The notes beneath the pieces were generated by a model, which was given only the letters and a program-made list of their open reading frames with translations, was not told where the DNA came from and searched no databases. DNA of 64,000 nt, from the NCBI GenBank assembly GCA_934339365.1, contig CAKRHW010000002.1, positions 372,001-436,000 of the forward strand, written 5' to 3'. The stretch is from an uncultured Lachnospiraceae bacterium (lineage in GTDB: Bacteria > Bacillota > Clostridia > Lachnospirales > Lachnospiraceae). Numbering within the stretch: the first letter of the stretch is position 1; each line of letters begins with the position of its first letter. The translations under genes were made by a program, and so were the position numbers. Below are positions 50,695 to 58,944 of this stretch, piece after piece.

Positions 50695-50965
50695 AAAAAA
50701 TCTCTTGCATCTTGAAAATAATCTTTCAAACTATGCAAGAGACGAATTAATCCGCGGTTCCACTCTTATACAGGCCTGTGCAGCCTGCCCTCTGTGGATG
50801 TAACGTATTCCTTACGGATTATGCTAACTTCCTCACATAATCAGCTCTGAAATGCACTTCACTGTTATTTTCACAAGAATTCTTTCAGCAAATAAATTCC
50901 TCTCTGATGCTTCCATATCAGCTACTTTTTTCTTCTCTGCCTTTTTCCATAATAAAACTATTTAT
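50695..50965 (-). promoter_or_regulatory. T-box riboswitch responding to tRNA-Cys
   Basis: The minus-strand leader carries the conserved T-box AGAGTGGAACCGCGG (50766-50752) and a terminator (TCTCTTGCAT 50701-50710 with 50733-50742, then a U-run). In Stem I a TGC followed by A (50856-50854), in the context GTGAAG-TGC-ATTTC, fits the Cys specifier codon. The T-box has UGGA, so the variable base pairs with discriminator U73, which tRNA-Cys carries. Two independent positions therefore agree. It accounts for most of the 400-base gap 50626-51025. Confidence 0.93.
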
Positions 50966-50970
50966 ACTCT

Positions 50971-50999
50971 ATACTATGCAAGATTATTCCCTTTGTCAA
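50971..50999 (-). promoter_or_regulatory. Promoter of the cysE T-box transcript
   Basis: On the minus strand a perfect TTGACA (50999-50994), 17 bases, TAGTAT (50976-50971). The predicted start is near 50964, just before Stem I. Confidence 0.75.
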
Positions 51000-51025
51000 G
51001 AAATATTTTTAGTTCATAAACTCTA

Positions 51026-51814
51026 TTATACCAGTTCATTGAGAAATATCGATTCTTTCGAAATATCAAAGACTTTTTCATTTAACAAACAAATCATAAG
51101 CTGACTTTTTTCCTTTTTTCTTTGATCTAATATTTCCCAACCTTTTTTATATATTCCTCCATCTTCCATAAGGGTTCCATCTTCTTCGTAATAAAACGCT
51201 TCCATCCCTATGAATGCATGACCTTGATAAAGCAATTCTAAATATCCATCCTCTGCTTCTAATTGTGCCTGATATTCTTTATAAAATGCCACATCTCTTA
51301 TTCGATATAATCTCTTATCTTTTAACCATTCTAATGCTTTTTCTGCCATAACTGAATAATCGTTCAGACAAGCCTTTTTTCGAATAATTCCATCATTTTT
51401 TCTTTGATATAAGGTTGGTTCACTAATTTTCCCATAGGAACAAAATCCTAATTTTTTATAATATACCTCATTTTCTGTAATCAGAGTTGCAAAAGCAAAA
51501 CCCTCCTTTTTTGCATCTTCTAGCAGCTTCCATAAAATTTTCTTCATATATCCTTTCTTTCGATGCAAAGGATCCGTTGCAACTGCATAAATATAAATTG
51601 CTTTTCTTTTTTCTCCTTTATAAGAAACCATTCTTGTACTTCTATGGGCCATAGATACAATGTTTCCATCCTTCTCTAATACCAGAACTTTGTTGTCTTT
51701 TATTTTAACTGCATAATAATAATCTACAAATTTCTTTGAATCAGAAAAAGACTGTTCATACAATCTTCTTGTTCTTCCCTTTTCCTCTTCGGTAAGATAT
51801 CTTATTTGTTCCAT
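51026..51814 (-). CDS. GNAT family N-acetyltransferase
   Basis: A 262-residue acetyltransferase with an N-terminal GNAT fold: MAHRSTRMVSY, IYAVATDPLHRKKGYMKKILWKLLEDAKKEGFAFATLITE (split across about 80-117; the RKKGYMK loop binds acetyl-CoA) and VYYKKLGFCSYG. The length and layout suggest an Eis-like two-domain protein. The ATG at 51814 has AAGGA nine bases upstream; the ATG at 51823 would leave no spacing. Substrate unknown. It lies 69 bases after the DUF2156 gene. Confidence 0.8.
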   Translation of the reverse strand: MEQIRYLTEEEKGRTRRLYEQSFSDSKKFVDYYYAVKIKDNKVLVLEKDGNIVSMAHRSTRMVSYKGEKRKAIYIYAVATDPLHRKKGYMKKILWKLLEDAKKEGFAFATLITENEVYYKKLGFCSYGKISEPTLYQRKNDGIIRKKACLNDYSVMAEKALEWLKDKRLYRIRDVAFYKEYQAQLEAEDGYLELLYQGHAFIGMEAFYYEEDGTLMEDGGIYKKGWEILDQRKKEKSQLMICLLNEKVFDISKESIFLNELV

Positions 51815-51883
51815 ATCCTGCATTCCTTCTCTATTGCCTTATGCTCTGTCAGAATCCGCCCTGTTTTAGTCATCATAACGATT

Positions 51884-52801
51884 CTATTTTTCTATAATTG
51901 CATATTTTTTTATCAACTCTATTGGATGATACGACAATTTTGATTTTCTCAGACCTTCTAATCCCATATCATCCTCTCTGTTTACTTTCTCTGCATGTGG
52001 ATATTCATTTATTAAAAACTGTTGATTCATTACCGCATAGAGTCCCCGAATCTCTGGATTTGCTTTTTCTACATGAATATATGCCATATTTAATGCTTTC
52101 GTAAAACTTCCAATAGAAAATGCTTCTAACTGTCCATCTACATAAATTCCACCCATCTGATAAGGTACTTGCGGGCATTCATTTAACAGATATAAAATTC
52201 CCTGATACTCATAATCTGTTCTGTTATATTCATCCTGTATCTCTCTTTGTTTCTCCCATCTGTCTAAGCAATCCATCACTGTCTGTCGATTTTCTCTTGT
52301 AAGTGTTCTATAGTCATATCTTCCTTCATATTCTTTATAAAATGCATTGACATGATTTTTCTTTTTATGGTATGCCTTTCCAGATAATGTACGAAGCCTT
52401 TGTGCATCATAAACATAATCAAAATAGGTTCTTTCTTCTCTTACCTCAAATTTTTCCAAATCTAAATCTAAAATATTAATTGCCTCTTCATCAACCAGAT
52501 ACATTGCTAACTTTTCATGATATACATTATGAAAAAAATCCAGGGCAATCTGAAATGTCTCATTTAAATCCTCGTTTTTGCATAAAGGAGCAATTGTAAA
52601 CTTACCATGTATATTTTCAAACAGCCAGATTAAAGCCTGATCGGTATAAATATATTTTGCATGATAATATTCCTTCCATAAATAGCTGTCTACGATTGCA
52701 TTCTCACAAGTAGCCGGTGTCCGGAACGAAAAATACCATTTTAACATATTATAATCAATTGGTTTTAAATCGTGTATTTGAAATTTATTTTGACCTTGCA
52801 T
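51884..52801 (-). CDS. DUF2156 domain protein (phosphatidylglycerol lysyltransferase-like fold)
   Basis: A 305-residue soluble protein matching DUF2156, a double-GNAT fold related to the catalytic part of MprF: KPIDYNMLKWYFSF near the N-terminus, LSGKAYHKKKNHVNAFYKEYEGRYDYRTL (split across about 133-161), GIYVDGQLEAFSIGSF and MNQQFLINEYPHAEKVNREDDMGLEGLRKSKLSYHP (split). There is no membrane domain, so it is not a full MprF. Transfer of an aminoacyl or acyl group is a family-level guess. It sits between ispF and the GNAT gene. Confidence 0.83.
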   Translation of the reverse strand: MQGQNKFQIHDLKPIDYNMLKWYFSFRTPATCENAIVDSYLWKEYYHAKYIYTDQALIWLFENIHGKFTIAPLCKNEDLNETFQIALDFFHNVYHEKLAMYLVDEEAINILDLDLEKFEVREERTYFDYVYDAQRLRTLSGKAYHKKKNHVNAFYKEYEGRYDYRTLTRENRQTVMDCLDRWEKQREIQDEYNRTDYEYQGILYLLNECPQVPYQMGGIYVDGQLEAFSIGSFTKALNMAYIHVEKANPEIRGLYAVMNQQFLINEYPHAEKVNREDDMGLEGLRKSKLSYHPIELIKKYAIIEK

Positions 52802-52828
52802 GCTAATTCCTTTCTCTCCACGTTTTAT

Positions 52829-53386
52829 TTATTCATTTCTTCGACAGCATCCCTGACACATCGGTGCATTCCCATCTTTTGAAACTACTACACTGTTCTG
52901 GTAAGCATAGTTTTCCACCGTTTCAAGCAAGACAATCGCCTGTGCAGAGATTCCCTGTCCGGTTCCTGTAAATCCCAATCCTTCTTCGGTTGTTGCTTTT
53001 ACCGAAATTCTTGACGCATCGATCTGTAAAGCTTCTGCAAACTTCTCAATCATCTGATCTCTGTATGGTCCAATTTTAGGTGCCTGTGCAATAACAGTTG
53101 CATCAATATTTCCAATCACATACATCTGTTCCTGCAACATATTTCCAACTTCTTTTAATAATTTAATACTTGATGCATTATGATATCTCTCATCGGAATC
53201 TGGAAAATGTTTTCCGATATCTCCAAGTGCAGCAGCCCCTAAAAGTGCATCCATTACTGCATGTGTTAATACATCTGCATCTGAATGACCAAGTAATCCT
53301 TTTTCATAAGGAATTGTCACTCCTCCTATAATAAGAGGTCTTCCTTCCACTAATCGATGTACATCGTATCCCATTCCTATTCTCAT
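52829..53386 (-). CDS. ispF: 2-C-methyl-D-erythritol 2,4-cyclodiphosphate synthase with Cys-rich tail
   Basis: IspF is the fifth MEP-pathway enzyme for isoprenoids. Residues 1-157 are a complete IspF: GYDVHRL (metal-binding Asp8, His10), GHSDADVLTHAVMDALLGAAALGDIGKHFPD (split across about 33-63; third metal His42) and ATTEEGLGFTGTGQGISAQA (131-150). The protein then continues to 185, about 28 residues beyond the usual end, with a Cys177/180/181 cluster (MCQGCCRRNE). I see no frameshift that would create the tail. Confidence 0.95.
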   Translation of the reverse strand: MRIGMGYDVHRLVEGRPLIIGGVTIPYEKGLLGHSDADVLTHAVMDALLGAAALGDIGKHFPDSDERYHNASSIKLLKEVGNMLQEQMYVIGNIDATVIAQAPKIGPYRDQMIEKFAEALQIDASRISVKATTEEGLGFTGTGQGISAQAIVLLETVENYAYQNSVVVSKDGNAPMCQGCCRRNE

Positions 53387-53435
53387 ATTTTTTCCTTTCC
53401 TTCTGTCTTTTTATTCTATCGCCCTTTTCTCTCTC

Positions 53436-53468
53436 AAAAAAGAAAAAGTACCATCCAAGCGACGATAC
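53436..53468 (-). terminator. Terminator after the PAP2 gene
   Basis: On the minus strand GTATCGTC (53468-53461) pairs with GATGGTAC (53455-53448) through eight pairs including two G-U, followed by two U-runs separated by a C. Confidence 0.65.
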
Positions 53469-53479
53469 CTCTCCTTATC

Positions 53480-54142
53480 TTAATAATTCTTTGCAAGTTT
53501 CTTTTCTTCAATACTTCGTCTGATTGCCCGATAATCCAGCAGATATACAAATGTATACATAACACAGGCAAGAACAATTCCTCCAATCACGTCTAAGACG
53601 GAATGTTGCTTTAAGAAAACAGTGGATAAACAAATCAATATCGTTAACACCACTGTACATGGTCTGATCACACTTTTCTTATGAATTGTTTTACTCTTGC
53701 ATACAGCGATACATGCTCCAACTGAATTAAATACATGAATGCTTGGAAATACATTCGTATTTGTATCCGTATGATAGATAAATGCAACTATATGCGTAAA
53801 AATATTCTTATCCGCTTGAAAGTTCTGTCTTAATTCCTGTCCATTCGGCCAGATCGTGCAAATCGTCAAACAAATTGTCATTCCTATAAATAAGAATGCA
53901 GACAGTTTATAATACTCTTCTTTGGATGTAAAAAAGAGGAAAATAAAAACTGCCGGTATAAATAAAAACCACAATAAATACGGAACAATAAAATATTCAC
54001 AAAATGGAATCTTATCGTCTAATGCCGTATGCATGGAAGTATATGTCACAACATTTTTCTCAAGATACATGAACCATGGCATATAAATAAATATATATAG
54101 TAACGTCCATGCGTGACCATACTTCTTTAAAAATTGTTTCAT
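53480..54142 (-). CDS. PAP2 family membrane phosphatase
   Basis: A 220-residue membrane protein with about six helices and the C-terminal PAP2 (acid phosphatase-like) motifs: NVFPSIHVFNSV (motif P-S-x-H, about 136-147) and FLKQHSVLDVIGG (motif with catalytic His and Asp, about 184-196). Members dephosphorylate lipid phosphates such as phosphatidate or undecaprenyl diphosphate; which one is not visible. The ATG at 54142 follows GGAGG by ten bases; the longer frame opens with TTG. Confidence 0.83.
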   Translation of the reverse strand: MKQFLKKYGHAWTLLYIFIYMPWFMYLEKNVVTYTSMHTALDDKIPFCEYFIVPYLLWFLFIPAVFIFLFFTSKEEYYKLSAFLFIGMTICLTICTIWPNGQELRQNFQADKNIFTHIVAFIYHTDTNTNVFPSIHVFNSVGACIAVCKSKTIHKKSVIRPCTVVLTILICLSTVFLKQHSVLDVIGGIVLACVMYTFVYLLDYRAIRRSIEEKKLAKNY

Positions 54143-54314
54143 TTCCCATCTGCCTCCATTATATTTTACCAACTATTTAGATGCATTATATCACATTCAA
54201 TTCTGCCACTCAATAGATATCGAAAAAAAGATTTTTATTCTCCTAAGTAAATATTTCCACTAAAATACTGCTTTTTTCGACTCAAAAATTTTTTTAATTT
54301 TTTTCATTTTTTTA

Positions 54315-54343
54315 TTGACATTTTATCATTTATCAATTATACT
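54315..54343 (+). promoter_or_regulatory. Promoter of the tRNA-Val/tRNA-Met unit
   Basis: Perfect TTGACA (54315-54320), 17 bases, TATACT (54338-54343). This is the strongest sigma-A match in the window, 32 bases before tRNA-Val. The rest of 54143-54314 is AT-rich with nothing further recognised. Confidence 0.85.
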
Positions 54344-54375
54344 ATCTAAGCAGTCGACGTGAGACAGCAAAGAAC

Positions 54376-54448
54376 GGGATCTTAGCTCAGCTGGGAGAGC
54401 ATCTGCCTTACAAGCAGAGGGTCACAGGTTCGAGCCCTGTAGGTCCCA
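54376..54448 (+). tRNA. tRNA-Val (TAC anticodon)
   Basis: A 73-base cloverleaf: acceptor GGGATCT/AGGTCCC with discriminator A, D-arm GCTCAGCTGGGAGAGC, anticodon stem TCTGC/GCAGA with loop CTTACAA giving anticodon TAC, and T-arm with GGTTCGAGCC. CCA is not encoded. Confidence 0.96.
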
Positions 54449-54481
54449 TTGTTAAGGATTTTTCTTAACACAATATTATAT

Positions 54482-54555
54482 GGCGAAATAGCTCAGTTGG
54501 CTAGAGCATACGGTTCATACCCGTAGTGTCGAGGGTTCGAATCCCCCTTTCGCTA
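54482..54555 (+). tRNA. tRNA-Met (CAT anticodon, probably elongator)
   Basis: A 74-base cloverleaf: acceptor GGCGAAA/TTTCGCT (first pair G-U) with discriminator A, D-arm GCTCAGTTGGCTAGAGC, anticodon stem TACGG/CCGTA with loop TTCATAC giving anticodon CAT, and T-arm GGTTCGAATCC. A paired first position and no GGG/CCC anticodon stem argue against initiator tRNA. It is 33 bases after tRNA-Val. Confidence 0.93.
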
Positions 54556-54561
54556 CTACTT

Positions 54562-54593
54562 AAGAATCACACATTTTGTGTGGTTCTTTTTTT
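54562..54593 (+). terminator. Terminator of the tRNA unit
   Basis: AAGAATCACAC pairs with GTGTGGTTCTT (one G-U) around a short loop, followed by a run of T. It directly follows tRNA-Met. Confidence 0.88.
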
Positions 54594-54631
54594 CATCCCT
54601 TTATACTAAAGACATAATTTTTTATCAAAGT

Positions 54632-54670
54632 AAAAAAACACTTTACAGCTTCTTTCGCCATAAAGTGTTT
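54632..54670 (-). terminator. Terminator after the glycosyltransferase gene
   Basis: A perfect ten-base stem (AAACACTTTA 54636-54645 with 54661-54670) and a seven-base U-run on the minus strand. It ends the CPBP-glf-GT2 unit. Confidence 0.85.
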
Positions 54671-54674
54671 CTCC

Positions 54675-55703
54675 TTAATTAAATCCAAATACTTTCTGCA
54701 TAACCTTATACCCCATTTTAGAAAGCCATCTGCCTCCCTTTCCAGGTAAGTTCATCCAGATTCCAAACAGACCATATCTCATTTTCTTATATAAGGTCTT
54801 ATTTTTCTTATACAGATATTGCCATAATTCTTTTTTCTTACGAAGTTGTTCTTCTTCTCCGCCAATAATTAGCATTACCGAGGCAACGCACATCATCATA
54901 TCAAAATATTGTAACATGTATCGGTCTAATGCAGCATATGGAATATCTGCCTTGGTATAAACATCCATCAAAATCTTATTGACCTTAATTTGCTGGTCAA
55001 TACGTGAAATCATGACTTTCTCATTTACAGACTGATCTTCTCTTCCAATAAAATACTGATATAAATTAACATCTAAATAATACATGCGTTTAACCAATGG
55101 AAGAGGCTGGAAAAGAAAAATATTGTCAACATAAAAAGTATGTTTTGGCAAATGCAGGTTACAGGATCTTAAAATCTCTGTCCGATATGTAACCGAATGC
55201 ATTAAAATATATTGAAAATGATTAATTCGAATCTTATCATCCCAGGTAAAAATCTGATTCTGTGGAAATGCACTTTTATATCTCATGACTTTATGATGTC
55301 TTGCTCCAATTTTATAATATACAAAATTGGTAATCATAAGATCTAATCTCGCATTTGCTCTTTCTAATTCTTCAAGTTTATCTAACATTACACGAAATGC
55401 TTTCTGATCTACCCAGTCATCGCTGTCAATTACTTTAAAATATTTTCCTGTTGTTTCAGCAAGCCCTGCATTAATCGCATCGCCATGTCCACCATTTTCT
55501 TTATGAATTGTACGAATTGTTTCTGGATATTTTACATGATATGCATCCGCAATCGCTCCTGTACTATCTTTTGAACCATCATCTACAATAATGATCTCGA
55601 TTCTGTCTTTTTCTTTTAAAAGACTTTCGATGCATTTTGTCATATATTTTTCCGAATTATAGCATGGAATTGTAATTGTAAGTATTTTTTGTTCCACTCC
55701 CAT
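54675..55703 (-). CDS. Family 2 glycosyltransferase
   Basis: A 342-residue GT-A fold transferase. It has TITIPCYNSEKYMTKCIESLL (split across about 9-29), EIIIVDDGSKDSTGAIAD (about 35-52), NGGHGDAINAGLAETTGKYFKVIDSDDWV (split; the DSDD is the DxD metal site near 93-96). The remainder is a helical C-terminal region without membrane segments. It follows glf by 27 bases, so transfer onto or near a galactofuranose-containing glycan is plausible, but donor and acceptor are not shown. Confidence 0.9.
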   Translation of the reverse strand: MGVEQKILTITIPCYNSEKYMTKCIESLLKEKDRIEIIIVDDGSKDSTGAIADAYHVKYPETIRTIHKENGGHGDAINAGLAETTGKYFKVIDSDDWVDQKAFRVMLDKLEELERANARLDLMITNFVYYKIGARHHKVMRYKSAFPQNQIFTWDDKIRINHFQYILMHSVTYRTEILRSCNLHLPKHTFYVDNIFLFQPLPLVKRMYYLDVNLYQYFIGREDQSVNEKVMISRIDQQIKVNKILMDVYTKADIPYAALDRYMLQYFDMMMCVASVMLIIGGEEEQLRKKKELWQYLYKKNKTLYKKMRYGLFGIWMNLPGKGGRWLSKMGYKVMQKVFGFN

Positions 55704-55730
55704 TTTTACACCCTTCTTGATAGCCTTTCT

Positions 55731-56861
55731 CTATAATTTTTCTGCAAGATCTAATGCACGATCTACAATTGCATCAATATTATAATATTTATATTCTGCT
55801 AATCTGCCAAGCAAAAACAAATTGTTATATTTTTTCAACTCTTCCTTGTATTTCTCATATAAGGCATTGTTTTCATCATTTGAAATTGCATAATATGGAA
55901 TTTCATTCTTACTAGAATAACTTTTCGGATATTCCTTCATTATAATAGTTCCTGAACATTTCTGACCCGTAAGTTTCTTATATTCTGTGATTCTTGTAAA
56001 TTCTTCATCCACTGTATAATTTACAACAGCTTTGGGCTGATAACTGTCTTGATTATAATATTCAAATTTAAAATCTAATGTGCGATATGGAAGTCTTCCA
56101 TATTTGCAGTCAAACAATTCATCTACAGGCCCTGTAAAAATTACCGGTCCTTCTACCTTTTCTCCCTGATAATAAATACCATCTTCTAGCCACTGTAGCA
56201 CATCTTTGGCATCTTTCTCTAATTCCACATGGATATTTTCATGAGCTAATATTTTCTCGAACATTTTAGTGTATCCATCTTTTGGCATTCCCTGATATGT
56301 ATCCTGAAAATAACGATTGTCTCTTGAAATAAGAACCGGAACTCTTGCTGTAACTGCCGGATCAATTTCCTCTGGCTTTTGACCCCATTGTTTCATCGTA
56401 TATTTTAAGAAAACATTTTGATATACATATTCAGCTATTGCAACAATATCCGCATCCGCATCTTTTTTTAATGTAAGAATCGGTACCTTTGTACCTTCTC
56501 CATATTTTCTGATTAATTTATCCTGAAGTTCTTTTGCCTTACTTCCAAATACCTGTTCTAATGAATTGATATTAAAAGGAACCGGTATATATTCACCATG
56601 AATATTTGCTACTACTTCATGTTGATAATCATCCCACTCTGTAAACTGTGATAAAAAATCATATACATTCTTTTTATTCGTATGGAAAATATGTGGCCCA
56701 TACTGATGAATTAAAATTCCATGTTCCTCTTGTTTATCATAACAATTTCCGGCAATATGATTTCTTTTTTCTAATATCAATACTTTCTTTCCATTTTCTG
56801 CAAGTTTTCTTGCAACAACGCTTCCTGCGCATCCACTTCCTATAACAATACTGTCTACCAT
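55731..56861 (-). CDS. glf: UDP-galactopyranose mutase
   Basis: Converts UDP-galactopyranose to UDP-galactofuranose with reduced FAD. The 376-residue product has the FAD-binding VIGSGCAGSVVARKLAENGKKVLILEKRNHIAGNCYD (split across about 6-42), HQYGPHIFHTNKKNVYDFLSQFTEW (split) and YYNIDAIVDRALDLAEKL at the C-terminus. Arginines in the RLPYRTLDF and GRLAEYKYY regions match the substrate site. It overlaps the upstream CPBP gene by seven bases. It indicates a galactofuranose-containing surface polymer. Confidence 0.95.
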   Translation of the reverse strand: MVDSIVIGSGCAGSVVARKLAENGKKVLILEKRNHIAGNCYDKQEEHGILIHQYGPHIFHTNKKNVYDFLSQFTEWDDYQHEVVANIHGEYIPVPFNINSLEQVFGSKAKELQDKLIRKYGEGTKVPILTLKKDADADIVAIAEYVYQNVFLKYTMKQWGQKPEEIDPAVTARVPVLISRDNRYFQDTYQGMPKDGYTKMFEKILAHENIHVELEKDAKDVLQWLEDGIYYQGEKVEGPVIFTGPVDELFDCKYGRLPYRTLDFKFEYYNQDSYQPKAVVNYTVDEEFTRITEYKKLTGQKCSGTIIMKEYPKSYSSKNEIPYYAISNDENNALYEKYKEELKKYNNLFLLGRLAEYKYYNIDAIVDRALDLAEKL

Positions 56862-57748
56862 ATATATTTTTCCTCTTTCTTTATCTCTTCTTCCTTTTTT
56901 TCAATCTTTACATTTTTATGAATCAAAATGCAAATGAAACATGTAACAATCAGTTCTCCAATCATCCAGAGAAATATCATCCCATTACTAACAGGTTGAA
57001 ACAAATTGCTATGTTGAAGCAGCTCCGAAAAACCATTTGCCATCATATGAAATACGATAGGTGCCCAGATTGTTTTACACGTTTCATAAATCCATGCCAA
57101 AAAGACACCTAATATAAATGCATAAAATCCCTGAATCAGATTTCCATGTGCGATTCCAAAAATAAGTCCCGAAAGAATCATCGCCATTTTCGTTGAAACA
57201 AGAAATTTTAATCTCCGATATACCAGTCCTCTGAAAATTAATTCTTCTACCATCGGTACAATGGCTGCAGTTGTTAAAATCTGTATCCATATGTTGCCCG
57301 TACTTAAAGCTTGTGCAACCTTTTCAAAATTATCCTGAACTGCAGATGGCAAAAACGCTGCAAGAATTGATACCAGCTTATTAAAACCACCAGAGCAGGT
57401 TGCTCCTAAAATAGCAATAAGTAAAAAATAAACCGGATTCATCTTACCATAGCTAATTCCTGTCTCAGCTTGTATTTTTCGATTATCGCTCCGATAAATG
57501 CAAACAAAAATCGGAAGAGAAATCACTGCTGCTGTCAATGTAATTGCAATAGCAAACTGGAATATATAAGATGTTACTTCTTGATTATATGCTTCTATGC
57601 TACTACAATTCATGATTTTATTTTTCGCCCGAAAGCTACATAGAATTGCAATTGTAAATATCATCTGTACAATAATCTGTATCACAAAATATAAAACCGG
57701 CGGATAAATAACCCTCCAGATTTTTTTGATATTAGATGATTCCTGCAT
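56855..57748 (-). CDS. CPBP family intramembrane metalloprotease
   Basis: A 297-residue polytopic membrane protein (about eight helices) of the CAAX protease / bacteriocin-processing family. Motif 1 is MVEELIFRGLVYRRL (Glu-Glu-x-x-x-Arg, about 166-180), motif 2 is SGLIFGIAHGNLIQG (His, about 194-208) and motif 3 is PIVFHMMANGFSELL. Roles in this family range from protein maturation to immunity, and none is shown here. It is the first gene of a unit with glf and GT2. GGAGG precedes the ATG. Confidence 0.88.
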   Translation of the reverse strand: MQESSNIKKIWRVIYPPVLYFVIQIIVQMIFTIAILCSFRAKNKIMNCSSIEAYNQEVTSYIFQFAIAITLTAAVISLPIFVCIYRSDNRKIQAETGISYGKMNPVYFLLIAILGATCSGGFNKLVSILAAFLPSAVQDNFEKVAQALSTGNIWIQILTTAAIVPMVEELIFRGLVYRRLKFLVSTKMAMILSGLIFGIAHGNLIQGFYAFILGVFLAWIYETCKTIWAPIVFHMMANGFSELLQHSNLFQPVSNGMIFLWMIGELIVTCFICILIHKNVKIEKKEEEIKKEEKYIW

Positions 57749-57868
57749 CTGCCTACCTCCATTCTTTCCCCAATCAATTCTTTATTCTAAAATTTTTATA
57801 TATTTAATCAGTATAAACTTAGAATGTATGTTTGTCAATCTATGAATCCCGTTTAAAGCATGAAATAA

Positions 57869-57915
57869 AGGACTGCTGCTTTGCGAAGTATATCAGCAAA
57901 TACAACAGTCCTCTT
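57869..57915 (-). terminator. Terminator after the carbamoyltransferase gene
   Basis: On the minus strand AGGACTGTTG pairs with CAGCAGTCCT (ten pairs, one G-U), with an inner TTTGC/GCAAA stem, followed by TTTATTT. Confidence 0.75.
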
Positions 57916-57929
57916 TTACTCTCATTTAT

Positions 57930-58856
57930 TTATCCGATTAAATGTACCATCACAGCTTTTTCAGCATGTCTTCTGTTCTCAGCCTCATCTATAATATGTT
58001 CAAGATTCTGATCTACGACACCCTGTGAAATCTCATATCCCACATGCATTGGCATATCATGCAAAACAATTGCATCCGTATCTTTTACCAATTCCTCATT
58101 AATCTGATAAGGCATCATCTTTGCACAAATCTCTTTTTTCTTATCTGCGTATTCCGGATTATTAAAGAATTCCATATCAAGCCATGTATCTGTATAAAGT
58201 GCATCCACTTCTTTGGCAATCTTTTTTACTTCTTCAATCGGAGCGTCTGATGGAACTTCGATATAATTTCCGGTCTTTTTTATCTCTTCATAAAACTGAT
58301 CATCTACACCCATGTCATTTACAAGCGGAGTCAGACCATATACCTTTCCTCCTAATTTAGACACCAGTTCAATCAATGAATTAAATACATTATTTTTTGC
58401 ACCTATGTATAAGAATTTTGGCTGATAATGTCCTAATTTTTCACGCATTGTTAAGACATCTGCAAGCGCCTGACAAGGATGAAATGTATTATCACATCCA
58501 TTAATAAATGGAACCGTTGAATTCTCTGCAAAAATATCTGTTGTCTCACTTCTTTTCAATCTTGCCATAATGATATCTACATTTCTTCCAACATATTTCA
58601 CTTCTGAAACAGTCTCTCCTAATACGAAATTAGAATCTTCCCATTTCTGGTTAAAATAAGAACCACCTAACTCTGTAATACCAGTAGTAAAAGATAAAAA
58701 TGTTCTGGTTGATGTTTTCTCAAATAAAGTATATAATTTCTTTCCTTTTAATCTTTCACTGTATTTTTCCGAATTCTTTTTCATATCTAAAGCCATATCT
58801 AAAATATCAATTAATTCTTCCTTTGTATAATCTTTAAAACTAATCAAATTCTTCAT
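57930..58856 (-). CDS. Aspartate/ornithine carbamoyltransferase family protein with altered substrate motifs
   Basis: A 308-residue carbamoyltransferase. The carbamoyl-phosphate site is partly canonical: FEKTSTRTFLSF (about 45-56) and TFHPCQALADVL (about 124-135). In STRTF the second Arg of the family S-x-R-T-R is Phe53. The ornithine-binding W-x-S-M-G loop is WLDMEFF (about 225-231), and the H-C-L-P motif is HDMP (266-269). The C-terminal ENRRHAEKAVMVHLIG is typical. It would usually be annotated ArgF, but both amino-substrate signatures are changed, so another acceptor or altered chemistry is possible. ARG-box-like sequences overlap its promoter. No other arginine biosynthesis gene adjoins it. 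Confidence 0.8.
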   Translation of the reverse strand: MKNLISFKDYTKEELIDILDMALDMKKNSEKYSERLKGKKLYTLFEKTSTRTFLSFTTGITELGGSYFNQKWEDSNFVLGETVSEVKYVGRNVDIIMARLKRSETTDIFAENSTVPFINGCDNTFHPCQALADVLTMREKLGHYQPKFLYIGAKNNVFNSLIELVSKLGGKVYGLTPLVNDMGVDDQFYEEIKKTGNYIEVPSDAPIEEVKKIAKEVDALYTDTWLDMEFFNNPEYADKKKEICAKMMPYQINEELVKDTDAIVLHDMPMHVGYEISQGVVDQNLEHIIDEAENRRHAEKAVMVHLIG

Positions 58857-58881
58857 CTGTCTTCCTCGTTTCTTTCTTTTT

Positions 58882-58923
58882 TATAAATGTATATTCATAC
58901 ATTCTTTTCTTTTATTATTCAAG
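58882..58923 (-). promoter_or_regulatory. Promoter with two ARG-box-like sites
   Basis: On the minus strand TTGAAT (58922-58917), 17 bases, TATGAA (58899-58894). Two sequences resembling the Firmicute ARG box overlap it: TATGAATATACATTTATA (58899-58882), containing the palindrome ATGTAT-N4-ATACAT (58902-58887), and CTTGAATAATAAAAG (58923-58909). ArgR-type control is inferred. Confidence 0.45.
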
Positions 58924-58944
58924 CCATTCGTCCCTATTTATCTG

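Noticed and set aside
54482..54555. Initiator tRNA-fMet or tRNA-Ile2 with CAT anticodon
   Set aside because: The first acceptor position is a G-U pair and the anticodon stem lacks the three G-C pairs of the initiator; Ile2 cannot be fully excluded but the body resembles clostridial elongator Met.
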